Origin: Marisa cornuarietis
Lineage: Eukaryota > Mollusca > Gastropoda > Architaenioglossa > Ampullariidae
DNA length: 64,000 nucleotides
Assembly (NCBI GenBank): GCA_004794655.1
Contig: SMMW01000534.1
Location: forward strand, 3,219,001-3,283,000
Direction: 5' to 3'
Every line of letters begins with the position of its first letter. Position 1 is the first letter of the stretch. The notes below the pieces were generated by a model. That model was not told the origin of the DNA. It saw only the letters and a program-made list of their open reading frames with translations, and made no database searches. Shown piece by piece: positions 25,191 to 38,400 of this stretch. The position numbers and the translations under genes were made by a program.

Positions 25191-28100
25191 ACTAAAGAAC
25201 TGCATCAGATGTCAGTTTGTATTTTTGTGTATCCAACAATTAATGCATCCTCCCTACCACTCAGTTCCTTGTAATCATCATACAAACTTATATTCATCCT
25301 ATGAACTGTTAGCTCAAGAATTTATTGCTTGCATCAGCTTTGAAGACGGGGCGAGATCACAATGCTGCAAAACATCAGTTAAAAACTTTATTTCAACCAC
25401 GTTTCACAAACGCCACTTAAATAGACTAACTACTGGAAAGACTGAGAGGTGAAAAATAATTATAAATAGGAGAACAGCCAGGGAAGCAATATATTTACAA
25501 TGACAAGAATCTCCTAAGGAACAGTCTTTAACAAGCCAAAATCTTGCTGATGATCATCCGTCAAGTCAGAAAAAGAAGTTAGCCATTCTCTTTAAATTGG
25601 ATTTCAAAAAAATGATTGAAAAGAATTCTGATTAAAGAAGTGGACTGTAACATAAAACATTTCTAAGTTCTAAGAAAAAAAATGCCTTAGAAACTCTAAA
25701 GCAAAACAAGGAACCTCAGTTTCTAACTGACTGTAAGTACCTGTCTAGTCAATACAGGACTATTGATGTGCATACAGATGCAACATAATGTGCATACTGA
25801 AAATCAGGCTTCAAAAGTAAGATGTTTTATAAAAATTTGTTTCTTCCTCCCTCCCCCCTCAAAAAAAGCTTCAAGTCCATTGTCAATGCCATCTGTGTCC
25901 ATCCACATTCTATAGGAAAAACAGAACTTTAATAACATGGAGGATGAAGTACATGTTCCACATTCTGTCTAGAAGCTAAGTAACAGCATGGACATCAGTC
26001 ATAAAACTCCAAACCATTGTGCCCCTAAAGGTACACCAAATTAACTATCAAACATAAATACTGTTCACAAAAAGTATGCTTACTAAGGTGAAAATTATTA
26101 TTCAGTTTTAGAGTACACATCACTGGTAACACAATCTAACCATTAATTCTTTATCCACAGATAAAAACAGATCATGACACACCTTTCATCACACGCAGCG
26201 TTGTTTTTACCTGTAATGTCTTCAAATGTAGTCTTCACAGAAAAAAAAACTTCACTACTACTACTACCAAAAAAATGCCTTTCTTGTCACAGCAAATGTC
26301 TCTAAATACAAAATGTAACAAAGGCACAGAATAATTACGTGTCTTTTAAGCTGACCATGCCACATCCTTGCATTGTTCATGATGCTTTGTACAAAGTTTG
26401 AATGATGTGGTGCAAACAACACTTGCAAGCACCATGGGATGATTAAACTACTTTCATCAGTTAACGATGGCAAGGCCTGACTATACAGGAAATTAGGGCT
26501 CCTTTGCTCTTTGAAATATTGACTAACATCTGTTTCATATTTCAGAACAGAATGCATCGGGATCATTTAGTTCACTGGGGCATAGTGAGTCAAGTGTAAT
26601 GAACACAGGTGGTCAAATGATGTCATAATGACAACCACTAGGGTTGTGCATAAAACAAAGATGATGTTTGCAAAGCTAAAGCTCTGAGACAGTCATAAAC
26701 TCAAAAAAAACCTCAAGACTGACAGTCACATGAAATCTATAGAATACAACTTTTGTGAAGTAGAGTTCAACCATTTTTTTTATTAAATATTATTCATTAG
26801 GCTTCTTGTCTTAAATGAGAAATGCCTTTGACCAAAAAACTGGTGAACAAGTAGCTACATTTCTGTCAAGATGCATCATCATCTCTTAGTCTAAATCTGC
26901 ATTGTTATAGTTCAATTCCATTGATAGACTCAACTGTCTGTACTAAAGAATGCTTAATTCAACACATTTATAGTTTAGCCATGATTCTGATTTTTCTCAT
27001 GCATAGGTCCAAGCACCAATATCCAGAAATCATTTATTTTAAAGTGTTTCCCATATTTCAAACCACAAGTTTGGCGAAAGGACAAAATGAGCAAGCACTT
27101 CTTTAAATGAATGTCATCATACCAAGTCTTAAAGAGAAAAGGTAATATTTACTTTCCAAAGAGCACAAGACCCACAGGTAATAAGATAGGGATGCTGCAG
27201 AAAATACTTCATGTCTTTCATGTTCATAGCAGTCAATGGCAAAGTATCAACTAAGGCAACCATCACAACCTTCAAAGGTCAAATCTCACACAGATCTGCT
27301 TGCGCTTCTGTAATAAAAATTTGGTATAGTATTGTCCACATTGCAATCTGGCACTGTGTTTAGCCCTTAACTTGGGATGCTTGAGTCTGCTCACAACAAA
27401 TGAACAAAGTGTCTAATGTACTAACTTCTGCATATGAACACAGAAAATGTTATGACTGCCCTCCAAATCCTATCAAAGCCCTCCATGCTGCTGCACTGTG
27501 AAATCATTTATCTATCTAAAACAACAAATACTGTGATTTGTTTACTTATCCCATCTACAACAAAACATGACTGGCTAACTTATCCTTATATTTAAACACA
27601 TCAAGGTCACATCAAACAATAATTAATAAAACAAATTTCTCTTCAAATACTGACAGCATTTTTCTTTCACTCTCTCATTTTCCTTCTTTACTCGTTTGCT
27701 TCAATATACTTGATGTGATTTGTAAAACATCACCCATGTTTGTGACTAGTATTAAACCAGTTACATACAACTGTCACCTTTTCATCCCACAGGACTCTAA
27801 ACTGGCAAAAATGCCCTCAAAATATTAATCTATTTTCTATGCACAGAAATGCAATGGCAGTTTTTCAATATCCAAATACACAATGGAGGTCAACATCAAC
27901 ACAGTCACAAATATGCACAAGGAACATTACTGGACATCTGTCTGCATGCTGGATGGCTTTTCCCTGCCAGGTGCAGGCAGGTTTTAGCTTATGGCATTGT
28001 ATTCCTTGCAAACACTTGCCAACTACTGACACACTTCTAACAGTGTGTTATGCCGTCAGCAACTCATTAAACAAATGGGAACACAGCACAATTTATTCAT

Positions 28101-29424
28101 ACATTGCTGCTGGTGTTTTGCTGAATCCGTCTTAAACAGTAACAGTACCAGGCCTGAGTCTTTACCAGATTTTTTTCAGATTGTCAAAATGACAAACTAG
28201 ACAAAAGATGGGTGCTGTCCATCAGATCCTGCAACAACAATTTATTTGAAACAAACCTTTTGCACAAGAAGTGCAGCACCAATCAACAAGGCATGTAAAA
28301 AAGATGCAAAGATAATAAATAAAAATAAATTTACTGACAAATAAGCGTCTTTTTATCAGATAATTCAAGTAATGCAGTTTACCCACGGGCACAGGAATAT
28401 GCAATGGTTCACCAGAATGAAATGTGTACAGTAATGATATTCAACACAGGCTGTATATGCAAATACCAACTTCAAAAAATGTATATACAATTATAAAAAT
28501 ACAATAACTTTTATTACAACAAATACAACTGGCAGTTCCATATTCCTACATTTGTAACCCTACTTCAATGATCTTTTAAGATTTTAGTGACAGCAACAGC
28601 CAAAATGGATAAGCTGGACAGGGTCTGGCACAACTATAAACGGTTTACTACGAAGTACAATCTGTACAAGTCTGTCGTTGTACCAATCCTGCTTTATGGA
28701 TGTGAAATGTAGATTCTGCTTGCAGATAAAGAAAAGAGAATCCAGGCATTCAAGAATAAGTGCCTGCAGAGGTTTCTCCAGATCTTGTACAGAGAACATA
28801 AAACCAATGACTACAAATTATAGTCGCCAAATTCAGATACCAGGAACCCTTACTTGCAACAATCAAGCAATGTAAGCTGGTCTGTTTTGGCCATGTGACC
28901 CAGCATGACACCTTGTCAAATGTCCTTCAAGGTACCTAGGAGAGTGGTCAACCCCACAGTAGCCAGAAAAAGAACTGGCTTACAAATGTGAAGGAGTGGA
29001 CTGGTCATCCTGATCACTATCGCCCAAGATAGGCATGAGTGGTGGGTTTTGTCAGCTTCTGCATCTATCCATGTGCTCCTCCCAGACGACTGACTGAAGA
29101 TTTTGGTTACATATTTTCATTATTAAAACAAAGATACAGTCAAAACAAACATTCAGTACAAGGTAGCTCATGGTTATTCAACTAAAGTCATGGCGTAGAT
29201 AGCATATCTGACTTGCACAAGAAAAGCATGCAAACAGATGTCCAGTAATCCACAGGTGTGAGAGCAAGCTAAGCTGGCCTGAACACAAGAACCCACAAAA
29301 ATCCCAGTGGTTCTTGACAGGTAAGACTCTTGTCAACTCATAATAAAAGACCAATAATAACGGCAACAACAAAACAAATCCTACATCAAGGCAGATGGTG
29401 ATTAGTGCAAAAGTTTAAGTTTCC
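25191..29424 (-). other. Stretch downstream of DCAF6: probable long 3' UTR plus intergenic DNA
   Basis: No exon was recognised. A minus-strand AATAAA lies at 25387-25392, which would end a DCAF6 3' UTR of about 4 kb tail-to-tail with MRPL23. Nearer candidates, around 28510-28515 and 28232, are also possible. The stretch holds a LINE remnant at about 28590-29098. Confidence 0.4.
28590..29098 (+). mobile_element. Degenerate LINE 3' fragment (end of reverse transcriptase ORF)
   Basis: A plus-strand translation with stops and frame slips reads KMDKLDRVWHNYKRF, then LYKSVVVPILLYGCEM, DKEKRIQAFKNKCLQRFLQI and EHKTNDYKL. Farther on come weak matches to the HEW..SASASIHV end. These are the C-terminal landmarks of a LINE family common in molluscs and cnidarians. 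The nucleotide tail (TCTGCATCTATCCATGTGCT) recurs at about 49788-49806, tying the two copies to one family. Confidence 0.65.
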
Positions 29425-32400
29425 TCATTCGCTGTCCTCCTGCAGTACCCCTTGCCGTCCTGCTCCAGCACGACCTGCTGGACAAAGTGAACCAGCAAAT
29501 AAGAGACTCCAGACAAGGTCACCTTATCCTCACCAACCGAACAGATAGCAAAAATTGATGGAACCAAAAATGATACAATTTCTTTGTTGACTTTATGTTC
29601 AGACTTTTAGTATTAAAATGGAAACATATGCAAACAAAACTTAACCTAGTTGCTAAAAACTTACAGATGAAGATGAAGATCCTGGCAGATGCCCATGAAC
29701 AACCAGGGCATCCAGTAATTAATTTTTTTAAACTTTTGTGTGAGTGTGTGTGTTTATTCTGCTGGTGCTTATATCTTCGACATTGCATACAATGCTCATT
29801 GGTCTATTTGCTCCCTGCAGGGGGAATGCTCACCTGCTCGGATCTGATTTAGAGAGGCCAAGACTCGAAGCATAAAAGCTGCAGGCACAGTGATGGTGTC
29901 CCTGGTTTCTTCCAGCATAATCTGGTTACGTCGCATCACCTGAAAGTAGGCATTATCAAGAGTGAACTACTGCGTCTTCTGTTTCTGCTGCAAGCTGTTT
30001 GCAAACATGAATTCCGAGGGGTGGAAAAACTGCATGCGTGTGGAGGATAATCCAGAGTAAAGGCAGATGTGCATGTATTTGAAGCATTATGTGTGAGTGC
30101 ATGTGTACCCATTCACAAACAGGTAAATAATTCATGCTCATGATTAAAGTTATATCTACAGATAACAGGCATCCATACTTTCTTAAATATTTAGATACAA
30201 AAGATTGGAGCATGGTAACTTGTAAATAATTAACCTCTTCTGCTATTTCCATGTCAAAGGAAGGTTGTTCCTCTAGTGGCGACCAGATCTTCACATCATA
30301 GTCAATGCCACTGGATGCCAAAACTGTACAGAGATCAAAGCAATTTACGTGTACCATAAATATGACAACAAAGTCAATATTCTACCAATTATAATTTGAC
30401 AATGTAGTTCATTGTAATACTTGAAGAACTCTTATCAAAACCTACAAAAACAACACCAGGCTCTAAATCATCCAACATTTTAACTTTATGAAGTAAGATT
30501 TCTACAGCTTAACTTCTTGTGTTCAGACACTTTAATCTTTCCTAACATTAGTGGAAGACAAAGCAATTAAAAATACACATTAGCCTCTGCATCTACACCT
30601 GGACAAGTGTGCTGAATACAGATATACATCTATACATTCCACATAGCAGGATCATTTGTGCATGTCACATACCGGGATCAAACGGATGAGGCTGAAGACA
30701 GTTCACAACATGCCGATCAGCTTCTAGTAGCATGAGAAGTTCTGTAGAGTCCATGTCCCAGAAGAAGATGCGCCCACAATCAGATCCACTCATTACCACA
30801 GAGCTACCCCAGAAATTGGCCTCTTTAATCTAAAGTAAGAAAACACAATCTGCTGTGACATTTGTATCGCACCATGATAGAACACTTATACATGTCCTTC
30901 ATTATCATTTTGTACACACTAATGGCAGCTATCGACATCAGGATCTTCTTTCACAATCTCTACATGGGTTTACCACCCATAAAATGCAAGTGGTTTTCAG
31001 AACCCCAGCAAAAAATTGTTGGGAACTTTAGCCCCCACCACAACCCCAGATGAATATGTTGAATTTTTTTCAATAACACACAAAATTTGTCAAGTGTACA
31101 GCGATTTATGTGATCATGACTTGGATCCCTGATGTGATCTTTTTATGTAATTTTAAAATGGTAATGTTGTTTGATAAAAAGTAATAACAATATACCACCT
31201 TTCATGTCCTATTTATTACACAATGTCTTATGCATAGGGAACTCCCTCCTAAACCCTTCTGTCTTCTGAGCCCCATGCCACATTGTTTACATTTTCAGAT
31301 GCCCTAGACACATTTCGTTTATGTGACTTGGTGCACTCTTACATTATTTATGCATTCTTACATAATTTATATGTATTTTTATATGACATGACAGGAAACA
31401 CTAATCCCTATATCCAGTCATATTCTTTGTTCTTATGAACTTGATGTCCAGTTCACATTGCCTAATAAGGATGCACACTGTAGATAAACCTGTAGCTATA
31501 ATCTTACCATTGTTCGCCCATTACGATGACCTTTGTACATGCGTGTGGCAAAAGGCTGAAAGACTGCTGCCATATCTCTTTCTTCTCGCATCTCTCGCTG
31601 TTTCCTATAGGCATTCTGCATCCGCATTGCTGCTAGATGCCTCTCATCCTCTGTTGCAGCTCTGAAAGCCAACAAACATTTTAACTAAAAATTAAATCAA
31701 CTGTTGTTAGCATAATTAAAGCATAAGACAAGACATAATGCTGCCATTACTCTGCTTCACCTCTAGAAAGGATTACATCCATACATGTTTTCTACTTTAC
31801 CTCTGTTTACGTTTCCAGCTCTACCTCTGTGAACAAAATAAAAATCCAACACATCTGCCTTTTCTCTCCATATGACACAGCATATGCTAGCCCTTTTGTG
31901 TCTCCCCATTAAAAACTACTGAATTCCTTCATAAGCACATTACCCTGTACAAAGGAGTCGCCAAGGGCAGGGGCTGGGAAGGAAGATAAAGAGCTGAATG
32001 ATATGAATCTCTAATCTGCAGATGAAGACGAACATGAACATGCTAAATATATAGGAATAAGGTGCACAATTTTGCTAGGGGATAGCTGAATGGCTTATGA
32101 AAAGCAGTCAGCTAAACCTCTGAAATGGATTCTTGAACATATACTAAACATTATGGCTTTCAGGAACCAGATGCACAATTTTGATAGGAGAGCTAGGTTT
32201 ACATGAACCATGTGGTTAAAAAGCTAATAAAATTTCATTTATAATGCTTCAGGAAAATAAACTGGCAATGCAGTCAGTTACAATTAGCTCTTCAGGTGAC
32301 TGAGGAGGCTATGTAGCTTGTCATTAGTGCACTTTGCAGCAGGTCATCTGGGCCTGAGAATATAAAATTCGCTCCCCACACGAGCAGCTTTTTTTCCTGG

Positions 32401-35400
32401 AGGATATAAGGCAGCAAATGGCAGTTTTGCCATGCCTTTGACATGGCAAACCACCTACATCTCACTGCCCCTAGACTATAGAAACCTTTTACGAAGACTG
32501 CTTTGCATCACCACCCTATCAGGACTCAATCTCTGTATCTCCTAACCAAAGGCAGCCTTGTCTAAAATACTCAATGTAGTGTAATCCCTCACACACCCAG
32601 AGCTCCAGCCAGCAAATTGATGTGACGGGTCTCTTGGTCTGCTGCCCTCTTCTTCATCATTGCTGTCTTCTTCTATTTCTTCATCCGAAAGTGACAGCTG
32701 AAAGTTGCCGGTAGGGGGTCCACTATGCCCTGCTCGTCTATGTCTGGAGGTGCTGACTCCAAGTCCACTGATCCCTGGAGCCTGAGGATGGCTCGTATGT
32801 GGATGTGCTTGCAAGTCAGAAGTTGGAATAGACTGCTCCCTGATAGCACTGCCTGCATCATGCTTGTCACAAGAATAGCTGTGACAAGCAAAGCAAGCAA
32901 CTGATCCTGGAAAAAAAATTTGAAACAAAACAAATTACCTTTAAAATGTAGCTTCAACTAAACTCTATCTCTGAGCGATGACAGAATAAACCATTTATTT
33001 TGAGATTATGCAGAAATGGAAGAAGCTAGGTTTTCATCTCTCACTCTTTTGTATAAATCTTTAAGGGCTTCTAGTATAATTTCTTAACCTGACTGTTGCA
33101 GTATTCCTGGTTTTAAACCCAAACTCGGACACTAGCCCTGGGGATAGTTAGGTTTGAACTCCTGCTACCCACGTCAACATAAACTGCTGCTTGGACAGGG
33201 GAAGTTTTCTAGCCACAGGTCTAAACAGACCTCGAACTGGAGACTTTCTGCTTCACAGTCCAGTGCACTAACCACTAAACTAGGCTGCAGCTACTGCAAT
33301 TATGAAACTCAAAAACATAAATCTTGCATCACCTAAATGAGAAATGGTTATAAAAAAAACTCCTGGTCTTTGATTTGGGACAACACTTCTGCAAATGTGT
33401 TACTGTTGTTGTTTCAGCTCACACACATACATAAGTAGATACAAAAAACGTTTATAAAAATCAAGACGCAAAATCCTTCAACTGACCAGGCATGGTATCA
33501 GTAACAGTGTTCTCTGCCACCTGACTGACACCCCTTGCAGTGCATTCACTGTCTTCCGTGCCTTCCCTGGTGCTCTCTTCTCTCACCATATCAGTCTCTG
33601 GCTCAGAGACTGGAGAGTGGATTGTGATGTGACACTGTGGTACAAATGAAGTAGGCTGCACCTCTGTTTCAGGCATTGCTGGCAAGCTGTGACTGAGGCC
33701 AGGTTGGGAAATAGAATTCTCTCTGTCCCAGCTTTCTTCTTCACCCCTTCTTTCTGTATCAGCTAACATAACCTCTTCTACTTGAACACCTGTCAAAGCT
33801 GCTGGTCTGGAAGATGGCGAAAGACCTGCAATGTCTCTGTTCTCTGGACAATCCCTGTTGACAAGTTCTGAAGTACAATGCATAGAACTATCTGGAACTT
33901 GCATCTCAGCCAGCATCCCAACCTCGTTTTGGTGACTGGGGCCAGGTTGTTCAGTCCCTGCTTTTGCCAGATGTTGGACCCCATCTCTGGAAGCCTTTGC
34001 TCCTATGATTGAAGATGGTGGACTGCAAACATGTGTTCCTGACAAGGTTGCTAGGGGTAGATTGTTGGGTGGATTGCTGACATCAAAACTTGCATAGCCG
34101 ACCCTGATGGTGCTAGCTGTTGTTCCTTCGTGGGAGTAATGCAGACTTATGACAGGCTCCAAGCGAGTACCTGCTGCCATGCTTCCCTGGCCGGGGGTGA
34201 CACCAAACAAGCTTCCATCAGGACTTAGTGTATTGCTATGACTGACACCAACACCAATACAACTACTATGAACAGACTGTTGCTGTTGTTGTGGTGGATG
34301 GGTAGAAGAACCACCATCACTTCTTCCACTGACATCTTTGCTGTTCACTGCTACAGTCTCCATGCGCTCATTCATCTCTTGTTTGTTCTCGCCACACTCA
34401 CTCCTTGGGTTTCTAAGCATAAAGTCTGAAGCAGGAGAAGTATCACCCTCTAAATTATCAGATCTCAAGCAGGAATTGGCACCTTTGGTATCTACCATTG
34501 ATGCTTGACCAGAAAAGGCTTGAGTTTGAGCTGTCTTTTCACACAAACCTTCAGTTTTCTGGATTTCACCCTGCCTACCATGTGAGAAGAATGGGAGGTC
34601 ATTTGCTCTGACACAAGGCATCCCAGGAAACGAAGATGGACAAGTTGTTTTCTCCCCACTAAATTCTTTCGGATGAGAATGATAAGACGTACAGCATCCT
34701 CCTCTGCTTGTATCTCTCCACAAGTCATCATTTTTATGCACATTATTACCAATGCTTTCATCTTTAAGGTCTCTGTTAGCACCATCAGACAACACTGGGT
34801 TGCAGCTTTGTATAGAACCATCCTGTAGAAGCCCTTCTGAACAACTGTTCAGTTGGTTGTCAGAGTCATGAACACTTGACGTGGTCGTTGCTCCCATCTC
34901 ATCTTGAAGGCCACAGTATTTGTTGGCAGGGACACAGCTACCCTGCCCAGCATTTTCTCCATCATGTGTTGGCTCCGGTAGGACATTCTGGCTCTGCAAA
35001 CATCCTGAGCCCAAGGAATTTTCTCTATCAGATCTGCCAACTGTAGCTGTAGCAGCAGCAACAGCAGGGGAGGTTTCTGTGTCTTCTAAACGAGGGTCAT
35101 CTGTCCCTATGTCACTGCTTCCAGAGTTGCTTCCCTCAACAGGCAGAGAAGCGTCTTCGTGCTGGTCATCATCTCGGCGTCGCAGGCTGCCATCTAGCCA
35201 GCGGGTCAACATATCCGACATTCTCTGCATGAGATTCATCTGAGGCTGGCCTGTAATACAGATATCAGAAAGTTTAAAAAAATGCTTGTTTGTCAACTAG
35301 GGTCAGTTAGCATTCCAACATAAAAGGACAACCAGACCGGGTGATAAGAACATAATGCAGTCACTTGCCATCAGTGAGGATGAAAGTTATACCCACACAA

Positions 35401-38400
35401 GATACTGAATTCACATTTAAGTGAAAGAAATGGAAATCTATCAATCACAAAATCATGGATGTGGGTTAAACATATAATAAACACTACATAAAAGCACATC
35501 TCCTGGGGCAAAGGAAAAAAAAAAGAATGACATTGATGTAACATGCCAGAAAAAGACACCAGTGAACTGAACAGTATTTATAAATCTCATTTCACCACCA
35601 ACCATCCAACACACATCCTGGGCAAGAAGTGAGAATGGGAACATAAAGCTGGAATATGACAGGCTTTAGGGGAAAGTCTGCTCTGCTACAAGGTCAATAA
35701 TAAGCAGGAATGATGAGATAATGTGATGAGACTACATGAAATTGTGAAAATGCTGCTGTATTCTGGAAAAGATCCCTTTGTCTTCTTTCTTTTATTTCAG
35801 AATATCTGTCTTCTCCAGATCTGTGCTTTTTGCTTTAGTGGTTAACTCACGAGACCAGGCTGGACAAATAATGGAATAAGGTAGAAACAGCTTCTTTCTC
35901 TGAGCTTAAAACTTCGAGCGTACCTGCGTATCACAATCAAAAGTCAAGGTTTGGACTTATTGTGTTAAAAAAAATTTTTACAGCCATGATCCCTAGATAT
36001 TAAATCTTGAACTCACCAGTGTCTTCTGTTCGTTCACGCTCTGGGCGTGCATTTGGCCCTGTGTCCGACCAATCACCCCGCAAACGCAAGCGTTTAGTGG
36101 GCGGCTGGGGAGTCAAGTCTGAAGCTCTTTCTGCGGTTGTTTCTGATCCAGCTGTAGGTTTGGTTGCCTGCCATCATAATATGGCGGGCATAAACATGGG
36201 GATGGCCACATTACATTCCTACAAGCTCTTGTTTATCGTATGTCCAAAAAATAAGATTAAGTGAAGAGAGGCAACATAAGTCACACCACCTGAAGAACCA
36301 TATAGAAACGTTTGCACATGCTCACTCACATACAAAATAACCAGCTGCACTGCAGTGCTAACAATAACACGTGACAGAGATACATACTCAAAGGCCCAAA
36401 GAGAGAGCTGACAGATGGGAGAGAAGGAAAAAACTTATTCAAAAGGAAATCCAGAACAGACATAATCTGAAAGAATATGGCTCTTAAGATTTATGGTAAA
36501 TGGTAAAAAGCAGTAATCACAGTGGTTCACAATGATGAGGGAAGGTGAAAAAAAACAAATCTTTCTAGTGCCTTTACTTTCCCGGATAAATCAGGTATCC
36601 ATTTCTTCTGGGAATCTGCTGGGTTGGCAAGGGTTTTTCCAGCCACAGGCCTAAGCAATTTTGTGCCCCACAACAAAGCACAATAACCCCCAGGATATAA
36701 AGTCTCCTCAACTCATATTTTTATTAAAATTGTGAAACATTGAAACTGTCACCACAAAGTTAATTACCCAATCTGTCTGAGGAAACTTAACCTTGACAAA
36801 CCTGTACTTTCAGAAAAAATTTCTTCAAAAACATACCCATGCATCAGCTTCAGATTTATGAAAAGTCTTCCCCTTTTCCATCTGCAAGAATAGACAGTTG
36901 TAATCAAATAAACTGAGCACAAATACTTGATAAACACATGACAAATACATGAAGGAAAATCCACAAGTCTGGAGAATATCTACTTCAAAATTTTATGTGA
37001 ACTTGTAATTTGTGTTGAACCTTGATATCTAACTAGGAAATTTCCTGTATTTCATACTTCAGAACAGAAATGAAGATGGGAAAGAGTTTGTTTTGGGAGT
37101 GGCTAACAAAATAAAGGTTTCTGGTTTCTGGAGACTTCCGATATCAACACAACTGAGGCTCTGACTTATTTCTCACATCCTGGATAGTTGTGGCCTTTTG
37201 GTTTTTCCACAATCAAGCATCCACTTTGAGGAAAGACTTTTCAGACTGTGACAAAGTCAGTTGAAAAAGAGTTGGGATTCACCTTTACTCACTCACAAAA
37301 ATAAGTCCACAAAAGATTTCAAAGTAGAAATTCTTCAAACTTTTGGAACTCTCTTTATAAATATTTGATCTACTAAATAAGTGGGAATTATAAGAACTTT
37401 GAGTCTGCATTAGTTCATGCACACATATTTCATCAGCTATGTCAAGCTGTCTAAGACTGGACTTGGGATATGTTACCCTCAATTGTGTCAATACCTCCCG
37501 TATTGAATGAGCTATTCCATAGCTCAATTGTGCCGATACACCCACATTGAGTGAGCTATTCCATAGCTCAATTGCATGATATACCCATATTGAAAGACTT
37601 AAAGGCCGAGGTTCTAGTGGGCAGTTTTTAAAATGGTTTCGCCCGTGGAAGGAAAGGTAGGTAAGAGTACACGTGGTGCTGACAACTAGTGGTCAGTTGC
37701 CCCAATTACTGGATCGACAGGTTGGCGGGGAAAAGGTACACAAACACTGCTGACTGCCCCAGCAATAAAACGTCTTTCTCAGCCGCCTAGTACTTGCTGT
37801 AGGGTCTGAGAAGGGTGAGGCGAAACGGCTTCTATCTGAACATACTCTCATGGTTAGGACTGCCAATTGAATGTATTCTCCATAAATAAATAAAGAGAAA
37901 GAAAAATAAAGATGAGAAGGATGAACAGCGAACGAACATAAAGACAATTGGATTTAAAAACAATTGATGTTTATTGCTTTCGTCTCTTTATTTTTATCTA
38001 CATCTCTAGATCTTTCTCTACATCTCTAAATCTTTCTTTACTCATAAGCAGGGATAACAATATTTAACATTTCAGTGTTCGTACTTTTACAAATAGGCAA
38101 CAATTCGTGCCTGTAACGCAGTGCCCATCTGCAAAAGCGGCCCCACGGTCCTTTTTTCGATTATCTAACCTGACAATTATTGCCGGATGGAGGTCATCGA
38201 TGCTCTTTTTTCCCTTCTTACTCGTTTTCGTTTGGTTGTCCAAAACAAAACAAACCACACCAGAGCCAGACTAACTGCGGTGTATATGCAAGCTTTGCCC
38301 TCCTGCTTCCAGCCTCGGATTTTATTGTGCATTTGCAGATTACTTCCTAGAAGTGCATGATGCACAGCTGCCATAGAATTGAAGATACTGAAAATGAAAG

